18,722 bases of DNA from Planctomycetales bacterium (GTDB lineage: Bacteria; Planctomycetota; Phycisphaerae; SM23-33): assembly GCA_030642005.1 (NCBI GenBank), contig DAOWOP010000036.1, forward strand, positions 1-18,722, read 5' to 3'. Below are positions 6,707-14,050 of this stretch, one piece after another (position 1 is the stretch's first letter; each line of letters begins with the position of its first letter). The notes beneath the pieces are model-generated. The model searched no databases, was not told the DNA's origin, and was given only the letters and a program-made list of their open reading frames with translations. The position numbers and the translations under genes were made by a program.

Positions 6707-8110
6707 TTATTCTTCCGCGCCGTTCCAGCAGTAGGTGCAGACCTTCTCTTTCGGCAGGCCTATCGCTTCGATGAGGTTATCCAGCGTCTGGTATTTCAGC
6801 GAGGTCAGGTTCATTCGCTCCTTGATCTTATCGAGCATCATGCAGTATTTTTCGGAACCGGGACAGGCGTACTCTTCCAGGCCTTGGTCGGCCTGGCCTT
6901 CGATTTCGGCGATTGCCTTGCGAGCGGCAAGGTCCATTTCTGACTTTGACCGGGAGAAGTTCAGGAACTTGCAGCCATAGACCAGCGGTGGACACGCCGG
7001 CCTCATGTGCACCTCGCGCGCCCCGCTGTCGTAAAGCCGCCGGATGGTGTCCTTCAACTGCGTTCCGCGAACGATGGAATCCTCGCAGAACAGCAGCCGC
7101 TTGTCCCGAATCAGTTCCTGCACGGGGATAAGTTTCATCTTGGCGACCAGGTCGCGTGTACCCTGGTCCTGCGGCATGAAACTTCTGGGCCAGGTCGGCG
7201 TATATTTGACGAACGGTCTGCCGTAGGGGATACCGGCGGCGTTGGCGTATCCGATGGCGTGCCCGGTTCCGGAATCGGGAATCCCCGCCACGAAATCGAC
7301 GTCAACGTCGTCATTTTTGGCCAGTAATGCGCCGCAGCGGTTCCTGGCGGCTTCGACGTTGATACCCTCGTAACATGAGGCGGGATATCCGTAATAGACC
7401 CACAGAAACCCGCATATCTGCATCTTATCACCCGGCGGGGCCAACTGCTCGACACCACCGGGTGTCATCCGCACGACCTCGCCCGGGCCGAGGTACGAAT
7501 GCACTTCGTAATCCAGATTTGCAAAGGCGCAGGTTTCCAGCGTGGCCGCCCGCGCGCCCGGCTTGGTTCCGATAACGACGGGCGTCCTGCCGAGCCTGTC
7601 CCGCGCGGCATAGACGCCTTCGCGCGTCGCCAGAAGCAGCGAGCAGGAACCCTCGATAGATTCGAGAACGTTCCGGATGCCGTCGGCGAATGTCTCCTGC
7701 TGGTTTATCAGTGTTGCGACGAGTTCGGTGGGGTTGATTTCCCCGCCGCTCATTTCGGAAAAGTGCGTCGTCTTCTTTCCGAATGCCTTTTTGGCCAGTT
7801 CGTCGGCGTTCCTGATCACCCCGACCGTAACGATGGCATACGTGCCGAGGTGTGAACCTATTATTAACGGCTGGTCTTCAAAATCGCTGATGACCCCGAT
7901 ACCCGTGTTTCCCTTCAGGTGCGGGACGTCGTCTTCGAATTTCGTGCGGAATTGTGCGTTTTCGATGTTATGAATGAAACGGGTGAAGCCGCTTGCGTTC
8001 CACACCGCCAGGCCGCCCCGTTTCGTGCCAAGGTGGGAATGGTAATCCGTACCGTAAAACAGGTCGTCGATGCAGTCGTCTTTGGATGCGACGCCGAAAA
8101 ATCCGCCCAT
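6707..8110 (-). CDS. Amidophosphoribosyltransferase-like (PurF paralog) lacking the glutaminase Cys
   Basis: A 467-aa homolog of glutamine PRPP amidotransferase, the first enzyme of purine synthesis. The PRPP loop FCEDSIVRGT (341-350) is intact apart from Glu for the first Asp. Cysteines at 233 (ICGF), 380 (YGCKF), 458 and 461 (CTYC) fall where the Fe-S cluster ligands of Bacillus subtilis PurF lie. The N-terminus is MGGFFGV instead of MCGI.G, so the catalytic Cys is Gly, and the usual HNGN and RYPT glutaminase motifs are replaced (VGVIRN, VISDF). It may use free ammonia, receive it from a partner, or have another role. I placed the start at 8110, where AAAGGA lies about 12 bases upstream; the open frame extends further to 8224 without conserved sequence. 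A similar MGGFFG subgroup exists in other bacteria, to my knowledge annotated as PurF. Confidence 0.85.
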   Translation of the reverse strand: MGGFFGVASKDDCIDDLFYGTDYHSHLGTKRGGLAVWNASGFTRFIHNIENAQFRTKFEDDVPHLKGNTGIGVISDFEDQPLIIGSHLGTYAIVTVGVIRNADELAKKAFGKKTTHFSEMSGGEINPTELVATLINQQETFADGIRNVLESIEGSCSLLLATREGVYAARDRLGRTPVVIGTKPGARAATLETCAFANLDYEVHSYLGPGEVVRMTPGGVEQLAPPGDKMQICGFLWVYYGYPASCYEGINVEAARNRCGALLAKNDDVDVDFVAGIPDSGTGHAIGYANAAGIPYGRPFVKYTPTWPRSFMPQDQGTRDLVAKMKLIPVQELIRDKRLLFCEDSIVRGTQLKDTIRRLYDSGAREVHMRPACPPLVYGCKFLNFSRSKSEMDLAARKAIAEIEGQADQGLEEYACPGSEKYCMMLDKIKERMNLTSLKYQTLDNLIEAIGLPKEKVCTYCWNGAEE

Positions 8111-8174
8111 CGTAGAGGTCCTTTCGCGTTGAGAAGGTCTGCTCGAACACCGATTCAGGCCGGTGCGATGCAAG

Positions 8175-8203
8175 AGCATACAGACTTCATCCGCACGAGG
8201 CAA
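8175..8203 (-). promoter_or_regulatory. Candidate promoter of the PurF-like gene
   Basis: On the minus strand TTGCCT (8203-8198) and TATGCT (8180-8175) are 17 bases apart, each matching consensus at 4 of 6. The -10 box lies about 65 bases upstream of the start codon. No purine riboswitch or PurR-like operator is seen. Confidence 0.3.
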
Positions 8204-8316
8204 TGTCCTTGTGGGCCGAGACACCGGCGATGTGTGCCCAGATTTTCCGGCTTCTGTGCAACTGACAGATTAAGCAGGCAGGCCCGCCTTTGTAGTGGTA
8301 AAGAGAATGTTGAATA

Positions 8317-8351
8317 TTGAACCCTGGCACGCCTGCCGTGCCAGGGTTCAA
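8317..8351. repeat. Perfect 14-bp hairpin repeat
   Basis: TTGAACCCTGGCAC (8317-8330) and GTGCCAGGGTTCAA (8338-8351) are perfect inverted repeats with a 7-base loop. Outside them AATGT (8307-8311) and ACATT (8351-8355) extend the stem with a bulge. The stretch 8111-8629 has no intact gene; this hairpin is its most ordered part, with a weaker one at 8433-8447 (CCGGC-GTCCT-GCCGG). It is probably a dispersed REP-like element and could act as a terminator for the toxin-antitoxin pair. Confidence 0.65.
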
Positions 8352-8461
8352 CATTCATTATTCAGAAAAAAAGGTGAACCTGCCCCGGACCACCACCTTG
8401 AAAAAATCGCCGGAAAAATCAGTCACACACCACCGGCGTCCTGCCGGATAGAGACCGAAAA

Positions 8462-8612
8462 GAGTTCCGGGGACACCTTACTCATAGCAGTTTAAGCAAT
8501 TCTTGTCGCATCTTTGCTGCTGCGATGTCCTGGGTACATCGCCCGGCTGCATCGGCAACCCATTCGCCTTGCCTGCTTCGCCGCCCTTGTCCCCAAACAT
8601 CTCGACAATCAT
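8462..8612 (-). pseudogene. Possible gene remnant (sugar-epimerase-like tail) with transposon-end-like sequence
   Basis: A 44-codon open frame (8612-8478) contains GLPMQPGDVPRT, which resembles the C-terminal motif LPMQPGDVP of UDP-glucuronate 4-epimerases of the CapI type. The next frame over reads QDIAAAKMRQELLKLL, resembling the usual continuation ADIS.A...LGY, so a frameshift may separate the two. There is no ribosome site and no upstream part of the gene. Immediately after the stop comes GGTGTCCCCGGAACT (8476-8462), a sequence I associate with ends of IS200-like or REP-associated transposase elements. It is either a decayed fragment or chance similarity. Confidence 0.25.
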
Positions 8613-8629
8613 TACTTAACTTAAAACCC

Positions 8630-8986
8630 CTATTTCCCCCTGATCCTGACCCGGTTTGGTTCGATAATCCACAGACGTCCTTTGATAGATTCGGTATCAA
8701 GAAGTTGCAGGGCGTTAAAAAATACGTCAAGCAGATACGGTTTATCCTGACGATTAACGCTGAGCACCATCAGGCCTGGGAATTCTTCCGGCGGGTAGGC
8801 GCGGATGTCTGCGAATCCTTTATCAAGCGTAACCAGGATGCGGCTTTCGGTCTGGCATACACTTGCAATGTCCGAATCCGGTTTCCCCCCAAGCCCCTGT
8901 CCCAGGACTGTTGCCGCATCATGTCCGGCGGAATGAAGCACCTCGGCGAAATCGGCCGGCAGGTTCTCGTCTATATTGAATCTCAA
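8630..8986 (-). CDS. DUF5615 PIN-like toxin of a type II toxin-antitoxin pair
   Basis: A 118-aa protein of the DUF5615 (Mut7-C/PIN-like) family, predicted RNase toxins. Acidic residues of the fold are visible: IDENLP (Asp6, Glu7) at the N-terminus and LVTLDKGF (Asp55). The start is TTG at 8986, overlapping the antitoxin stop as TTGA, with GGAAAGGA about 9 bases upstream. The weak start and coupling would keep toxin below antitoxin. It is full length with no frame damage. Toxicity is inferred from the family and the partner gene. Confidence 0.85.
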   Translation of the reverse strand: MRFNIDENLPADFAEVLHSAGHDAATVLGQGLGGKPDSDIASVCQTESRILVTLDKGFADIRAYPPEEFPGLMVLSVNRQDKPYLLDVFFNALQLLDTESIKGRLWIIEPNRVRIRGK

Positions 8987-9222
8987 CCAACAGTCCTTTC
9001 CGTCGCCGGCACAATGCGCTCCCTGGCCAATTCGGCTCCATATGCGATGGCGGCCTGGATGTCCTCGGCGGCAAGCGAGGGATAAGCCGAGAGAATCTCC
9101 TCTATGGCCAGACCCTCAGCAAGGTTATCCAGGATCACTGAAACCGGAACCCGCGTATTGACAATGCAAGCCTTGCCGTGGCAAATGTCGGGATTGACAG
9201 TTACGCGTTTTTTCCAATCCAT
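8983..9222 (-). CDS. DUF433 antitoxin (VapB45-like)
   Basis: A 79-aa DUF433 protein. The family core is clear: VNPDICHGKACIVNTRVPVS (9-28), ILDNLAEGL, EEILSAYPSL and EDIQAAIAY (54-62). Such proteins combine a winged helix-turn-helix-like DNA-binding part with a toxin-binding part and typically precede a DUF5615 gene, as here. I chose the ATG at 9222 with AGGGG just upstream; a GTG one codon earlier is also possible. The stop overlaps the toxin start by 4 bases. It lies 128 bases downstream of the permease operon but has its own -10 box. It probably represses its own promoter. Confidence 0.87.
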   Translation of the reverse strand: MDWKKRVTVNPDICHGKACIVNTRVPVSVILDNLAEGLAIEEILSAYPSLAAEDIQAAIAYGAELARERIVPATERTVG

Positions 9223-9266
9223 CACGAATCCCCTGAATTGAATATCGTCGTCGGTTAATACGATTG

Positions 9267-9272
9267 ATTATA
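9267..9272 (-). promoter_or_regulatory. Candidate -10 box of the toxin-antitoxin operon
   Basis: A consensus TATAAT on the minus strand lies 45 bases upstream of the DUF433 start. No good -35 box is seen at 16-18 bases, so the promoter would depend on the strong -10 or be weak. The imperfect CGACGACGATATT repeat just downstream (9241-9253) could be an operator. Confidence 0.4.
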
Positions 9273-9350
9273 CATCAAAAAATCGCCGTGGAATAGCCCT
9301 GAAACAGTGAGCAGGAAATCTGGAAACGTCTCCGGGTTTTCCGGAACTTG

Positions 9351-11186
9351 TCAGAAAATGTTCCGCCGGAGCCTGCGCTTGGCGAGACAGGCGAAGAGAA
9401 TACCCAGCAGCATATAAAACAACATCCAGGCCAACATCGTTCTGGTCGTTTCGGCGACACTGATCTTATCCCAGTACCGCTCAGGCCAGTTGTAGTCCAG
9501 GTTCTCCAGCGACTTTTCTGCCCTGTAGTCGCCGCTGACAGCCTCTGTAACGACAACCGCCTGGACCATGGGATTGGCAGAAAGGACGAATTCAGTCGTA
9601 TCATAGTCGCGACCTCCTTCGATTTCCGTAATCAGCGCCGTCAGTCCGGGCAGAATGGCCCACAGTGTCAGGGCCAGGCCTATGTTCATCACCACCGCCG
9701 TCGTTGTCCGCCGGAAACGCGCGCTGAAATACAACCCGCTGCCGGCGAAGAACACGACTATCCACGCGACCAGCATCGCCAGGTGCAGCGAGGCGATCGG
9801 GTGGATAAGGCCGACGAGGGTGAAGAGTACGACGTGCCCGACCAGCAGCAGCCAGATCGGCAGGCACTTGCGGAAGACGCCGACGGCCTTGCCGAAGATA
9901 ATCTGCCAGTCGCTCAACGTCGTCGCCAGCAGGATAGGCCAGGAGCGGGTTTCCTTTTCCGTGGTGATTGTGGTCGCCGACATCACAGCCGTTACAAGTA
10001 TGCCCAACCCCACGAAAAGCGTTACATAAATGATGTGCGTCTCATAGTCACCCAGGTAGTTTTCATCGATGCAGACGAGATATGTAATTATCAGTGCGAG
10101 AATGGTTCCGAGGACGGCGATGACGGCGCTCATTTTCCCGCCGCGAAGCAGGGGGGTTTTCAGTTCTTTCCAGATAATCGGCGCCCCGGCGACCCGTCTG
10201 ATCCGACCGGCCGACGCTTCCGCCGCGCCGGCCTGACCGGGCTGGGCCTTCTGCCGGCGGCGCTGTTTCCGCGTCGTGAACACCCCGGCTGCGCCTGTGG
10301 CCTGACGCAGAGCGACCTTGCGGACGATCCGCACGCACGCTGCCAGCACCAGCGCCGAACCGCCCAGCATGATCCCGCAATGCAGAGGCCAGGAAAAAAC
10401 AGGATTGGAGCCTCTTGGGTTCATCATATCGGCGGTGATCCAGACCATCGCGCCGAAAGGGTTGGGATGAAGGATTACCGGCAACAATTCCATCTTGGTA
10501 TAACTATCCTCCAGCAGCCAGATGGTCATAAAGGGCAGAAAAGCGTACAGGACGCCGCCGGTGAAGAGTGTCTTGAGGATTACCCCGTACGCCCGGCGGC
10601 TTTGGATGGAAAAGTACATGCTGACAGCGCCGGTGAAGATGATACCCGTCAGCGTGATGCACAGGCCCGAAATCACGAACTCCCACGGCACGCCGCCGAA
10701 GACGCGAACAATCGCAAGCAGAGGCAGCGAAATCGCCATCAGGATAATCAACTGCCACAACTTGCTGAAGAGTTTGCCCATGACGATCTGGAAACTGTTT
10801 ATCGGCGTGGTCATCAGCACGCCGAGTGTGCGGTGATGTATCTCGTCGCTGATGGAGGTGCTGAGCATGATGACGGCTATCAGCATTGTCATGCAGAACT
10901 GAAACCAGATGACGGAGGTGATGATGACCTTGCCGGCTTCGGACATGCGGGAGATTTGATACGCCGCCGAGTAGAAACTCTCGTCTTGGACTACGTTCAT
11001 CCAGACCAGCGTAATCAGGATCGTCAGCAAGGCCAGATAGACGAATCGCAGGACGTAGTTTCGCCGTCGTCGCGCCGAGACGCGAAGTTCCTTGCCGAAG
11101 ATCGGTCCTGTAATCCAGCCAGGCCAGAGAAACCCGGCAAGGCGCGTTAGAACAGGTTTCGTCGTAATTTTACTTTCGCTCGCCAT
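9351..11186 (-). CDS. ABC-2 type transporter permease, double-length (paralog A)
   Basis: A 611-aa inner-membrane protein made of two similar halves, each with about six hydrophobic helices. The first half has ITGPIFGKELR (25-35) and TSISDEIHHRTLGVLMTTP (109-127). The second half repeats the pattern as VAGAPIIWKELKTP (332-345) and TTITTEKETRSWPILLATT (405-423). A charged Arg/Lys/Gln-rich linker (about 303-330) joins them. It matches the upstream permease along its length. I chose the ATG at 11186, which aligns with the paralog's start; it overlaps that gene's stop by 40 bases. No good ribosome site is seen, so coupling is likely. With the ATPase it would form a transporter of unknown substrate. 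It is the last gene of the operon. Confidence 0.88.
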   Translation of the reverse strand: MASESKITTKPVLTRLAGFLWPGWITGPIFGKELRVSARRRRNYVLRFVYLALLTILITLVWMNVVQDESFYSAAYQISRMSEAGKVIITSVIWFQFCMTMLIAVIMLSTSISDEIHHRTLGVLMTTPINSFQIVMGKLFSKLWQLIILMAISLPLLAIVRVFGGVPWEFVISGLCITLTGIIFTGAVSMYFSIQSRRAYGVILKTLFTGGVLYAFLPFMTIWLLEDSYTKMELLPVILHPNPFGAMVWITADMMNPRGSNPVFSWPLHCGIMLGGSALVLAACVRIVRKVALRQATGAAGVFTTRKQRRRQKAQPGQAGAAEASAGRIRRVAGAPIIWKELKTPLLRGGKMSAVIAVLGTILALIITYLVCIDENYLGDYETHIIYVTLFVGLGILVTAVMSATTITTEKETRSWPILLATTLSDWQIIFGKAVGVFRKCLPIWLLLVGHVVLFTLVGLIHPIASLHLAMLVAWIVVFFAGSGLYFSARFRRTTTAVVMNIGLALTLWAILPGLTALITEIEGGRDYDTTEFVLSANPMVQAVVVTEAVSGDYRAEKSLENLDYNWPERYWDKISVAETTRTMLAWMLFYMLLGILFACLAKRRLRRNIF

Positions 11187-13039
11187 AGGAATAAAAATCC
11201 AATCGCTGCGTATCCCAATATAAACAGGAGCATAAGCCATGTGGTTTCGCCGGCCGACGCCGTCCCGAAAGCCCAGTTGTATTCAAGGGTGCTCCGAAAA
11301 CCATCAGAAGTGAGTTCAAATCCGTCTTTCCCTGCGCTGGCGGTGAGGGTCCCGGCCTGGTACACCGGATTGGCGTCGATGAGCAGTTCCGAAAAATTAG
11401 ACTGACCAGGCATTCCCCGGGTGGTTATCGAAAGCACTATAGGCAGGACAGCCCACATCGCCAGCGCCAGACCGAGGTTCATCACAACCGCTGGCGTGGT
11501 GCGCTTGAACCGGCTTGAGAAATACAGACCCGTGCCGGTCAGGAACGCAATCACCCACACAATCAGCATCGGAATGTGCAGCAGTATTATCGGATGCAGA
11601 TAACCGATCAGCGTGAAGATAAACACATGTCCGATGAGGAACAGCCAGATCGGCAGGGACCGCCGGAGCACCTCCAGCACCGACGCGCCGATGATGTGCC
11701 AATCGCCCAGCGGCGTGGTCAGCAGTATCGGCAACGTCCGGCTTTCCTTCTCCGAACTGATGCTCGTAGCGGCGAAGACAGCCGTTGTTACAATGCCGAA
11801 CAGTACGAAGACAACGGCGTACGACGCATGCGCATCGGCATCCGCCAGGCCGTCAAGCGCGCCGACGAGCGCGTACGTCATGAGGATTAACCCCAGCGTC
11901 AGAACGATAGCGATGATGCGGAGGATTTTTCCCGGAAGCATCGGCGTGCGGAGTTTTTTCCACACGAGCGGCGAGCCTGTGATCCTGCGTATCGGTCTGG
12001 CGGGGGTAACTATGGTCCGGGCCGGGGGCGCAGGCGGTGGTATCGGCGGCGGTGCAAACGGCGTCGCCAATGCCGGCGGCAGGACCATAGCGGCAGGTTT
12101 GGGGGCGGGTACGGCAGCGGGCAAGGCGACTCTGACGACGCGCTTCGACGCAGACCCCGTCGCGCCAATCGCGCTGCGAAGCGCCGCCTTCCTGACCAGA
12201 AAAACACAGGGGACCAGCAACCCGCCCGTGAAGCCCAGCATAATCACACAATGCAGAGGCCAGAAAAAAGGAAGCGGAAACGAACCGGGCTTAAATAACT
12301 CGAATGTGCACAGACCCATCGCATAGAAGGGATTGACGTGCAGAAAGATCAACGTGAATGTCCCCGTCCCGGACGCCAGCGACAAAAGGCTCGCGATCAT
12401 GCCGAATATCCAGGGGATAAGCAGGTGAAAGACGAAGCCGGCGGCCAATGTCAGCAGGATGCTCACATAGGCCCGGCGGAAGATGGTCGAGAAGAACATG
12501 GCGACCACTCCGGCAAACGCCACAGCCGTCAGTGTAATGCAGCTACTGGCGATAACAAAACTCCACGATACGCCGCCGAAGACGCGAACGATCGCCAGCA
12601 GCGGAAGGCTCACCAGAAGCAGACCCCCCAGATGCAACAGTTTGCTCAACAACTTACCGGCGACGATTTGCAGGCTGGTAATCGGTGTGGTCATCAGCAC
12701 GCCGAGCGTACCGCGATAGACCTCGTCGCTGATGGACGTGCTCATAAGGATCACCGCAACCAACTGGAGAGCGATAAACTGGAACCAGCAGACAACGCTG
12801 ATAATCGTCTTTCCGGCGTCGGACATTTTATACACGGACGCCGCCGAACCTTCGGTGAACTCAACTACGCTGACCCACGTAATGACGACAAAAACGGTCA
12901 GTAACGCCAGGTATGCGAAGCGAAGCAGGTAATGCCTCCGCTGCCGGCTGACGATACGCAACTCCTTGCCGAAGACAGGCCCGGTCAGCCAAGTCAGGCT
13001 CAGAAAACGTAATACAGATTGTACTTTAGCCGCACTCAT
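11147..13039 (-). CDS. ABC-2 type transporter permease, double-length with Pro/Ala linker (paralog B)
   Basis: A 630-aa inner-membrane protein. Half one carries LTGPVFGKELR (18-28) and TSISDEVYRGTLGVLMTTP (101-119). Half two carries ITGSPLVWKKLRTP (353-366) and TSISSEKESRTLPILLTTP (425-443), so the gene arose by duplication and fusion of an ABC-2 permease. Between them is a Pro/Ala-rich linker of about 45 residues (305-348) with runs such as FAPPPIPPPAPPA. Each half has roughly six hydrophobic helices. It ends RRNLF and overlaps its paralog by 40 bases. The start is the ATG at 13039; the ribosome site is poor, and a heptad-repeat hairpin fills the 81-base gap to the ATPase gene. It probably pairs with the upstream ATPase. 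Confidence 0.88.
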   Translation of the reverse strand: MSAAKVQSVLRFLSLTWLTGPVFGKELRIVSRQRRHYLLRFAYLALLTVFVVITWVSVVEFTEGSAASVYKMSDAGKTIISVVCWFQFIALQLVAVILMSTSISDEVYRGTLGVLMTTPITSLQIVAGKLLSKLLHLGGLLLVSLPLLAIVRVFGGVSWSFVIASSCITLTAVAFAGVVAMFFSTIFRRAYVSILLTLAAGFVFHLLIPWIFGMIASLLSLASGTGTFTLIFLHVNPFYAMGLCTFELFKPGSFPLPFFWPLHCVIMLGFTGGLLVPCVFLVRKAALRSAIGATGSASKRVVRVALPAAVPAPKPAAMVLPPALATPFAPPPIPPPAPPARTIVTPARPIRRITGSPLVWKKLRTPMLPGKILRIIAIVLTLGLILMTYALVGALDGLADADAHASYAVVFVLFGIVTTAVFAATSISSEKESRTLPILLTTPLGDWHIIGASVLEVLRRSLPIWLFLIGHVFIFTLIGYLHPIILLHIPMLIVWVIAFLTGTGLYFSSRFKRTTPAVVMNLGLALAMWAVLPIVLSITTRGMPGQSNFSELLIDANPVYQAGTLTASAGKDGFELTSDGFRSTLEYNWAFGTASAGETTWLMLLFILGYAAIGFLFLWRAKVKLRRNLF

Positions 13040-13051
13040 TTTTATTTAAGC

Positions 13052-13122
13052 GATCAGCGGTCAGCGTTCAGCGTTCTTTTTTTTATCTTTTGCTGAATGC
13101 TGAATGCTGATTGCTGAACGCT
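13052..13122. repeat. Solo inverted heptad-repeat element inside the ABC operon
   Basis: Three NNTCAGC heptads (13052-13058, 13059-13065, 13066-13072) face four inverted ones (13092-13098, 13099-13105, 13106-13112, 13113-13119), with a T-rich loop containing TTTTATCTTTT. The loop is a variant of the 16-base spacer found in the copies at the right end. The element occupies almost all of the ATPase-permease gap and touches the ATPase stop codon. A stem here could stabilise or attenuate the operon mRNA. Confidence 0.85.
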
Positions 13123-14047
13123 AATGTACTATCCCTTTTGTCAGGTGCAGGAAGGCGTCGTCGAGTTTTATCTGTTCCGGCACGAGTGCGACAATGTCGA
13201 TGTTTCCTGCCACCAGCGTTCGCGCGACCAATCCTTTGGCGCCCTGGGCGTCCGTGAACGTTACGGAGATTTCGCCTTCGGTTAGTGTAACGTCCTCGAT
13301 ATTCGGCAGGGCCGAAAGAATTTCGACCGCACGGTCGTGGTCGCCGCCGACCCGCACGCGGACCTTGTTATGGATGCCGACGCGCCGGCGAATCTCCTCC
13401 ATCGTGCCGCTGAAGACAAGCCGGCCGTGCTCGATAATCCCGACGTGGTCGCAGATTTCCTCCAGTTCGCTGAGGATATGGCTTGAGATCATGATCGTCT
13501 TGCCCATGGTCTTCAGTTCGCGTAGAAGTTCACGGATTTCGATCCTTGCCCGCGGGTCGAGTCCGCTTGCCGGTTCGTCCAGGATGAGCACTTTCGGGTC
13601 GTGGACGAGTACTCTTGCCAGGCTGAGCCGCTGCTGCATCCCGCGCGAGAGGCTATCGACGGTAGAGGCCTGGCGGGTCGTCAGGTCGGTCAGTTCGAGC
13701 ACGCCTTCGACTATCGCTTTGCGTTTTCTGCGCTCGATGCCGAAAGCGGCGGCGAAGAACTCCAGGTACTCAAATACCTTCAGGTCGTCATAGACGCCCA
13801 TGAAGTCAGGCATGTACCCGACGCGCCTGCGGACACCCTTGCCGTTGCGTCTGACGTCCAGGCCGTCGATAACGGCTAATCCGCCGGTCGGTTCCAGCAG
13901 AGTCGCCAGGATACGCATTGTGGTTGTCTTGCCCGCGCCGTTAGGGCCTATGAAGCCGAAAATGTCGCCTTCGGCAATCTGAAGGTGCAGGTCCACCAGC
14001 GCGCCGAGGCTGCCGTAGTATTTCGTCAGGCCTGTGATCTCTATCAT
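13121..14047 (-). CDS. ABC transporter ATP-binding protein (GldA-like)
   Basis: A 308-aa cytoplasmic ATPase that would drive the two permeases encoded next. It has Walker A GPNGAGKT (34-41), signature LSRGMQQR (133-140), Walker B VLILDEP (153-159, catalytic Glu158) and the switch His190 in SSHIL. At the Q-loop it reads GYMPDF, with Asp81 where Gln is normal. A C-terminal extension of about 85 residues follows the ATPase core, as in GldA- and NatA-type subunits of ABC-2 exporters. It starts with ATG after GAGGAAGGA and only 3 bases separate it from the preceding gene. A heptad-repeat hairpin follows its stop. Confidence 0.93.
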   Translation of the reverse strand: MIEITGLTKYYGSLGALVDLHLQIAEGDIFGFIGPNGAGKTTTMRILATLLEPTGGLAVIDGLDVRRNGKGVRRRVGYMPDFMGVYDDLKVFEYLEFFAAAFGIERRKRKAIVEGVLELTDLTTRQASTVDSLSRGMQQRLSLARVLVHDPKVLILDEPASGLDPRARIEIRELLRELKTMGKTIMISSHILSELEEICDHVGIIEHGRLVFSGTMEEIRRRVGIHNKVRVRVGGDHDRAVEILSALPNIEDVTLTEGEISVTFTDAQGAKGLVARTLVAGNIDIVALVPEQIKLDDAFLHLTKGIVH

Positions 14048-14050
14048 TTA

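Noticed and set aside
8155..8358. 67-codon minus-strand frame upstream of the PurF-like gene
   Set aside because: It has no ribosome site and covers the hairpin repeat and the candidate promoter.
9348..11150. 600-codon open frame on the + strand
   Set aside because: It lies wholly opposite the permease gene, and its product is rich in Gln, Asp, Arg and His with no motif. It is an antisense shadow.
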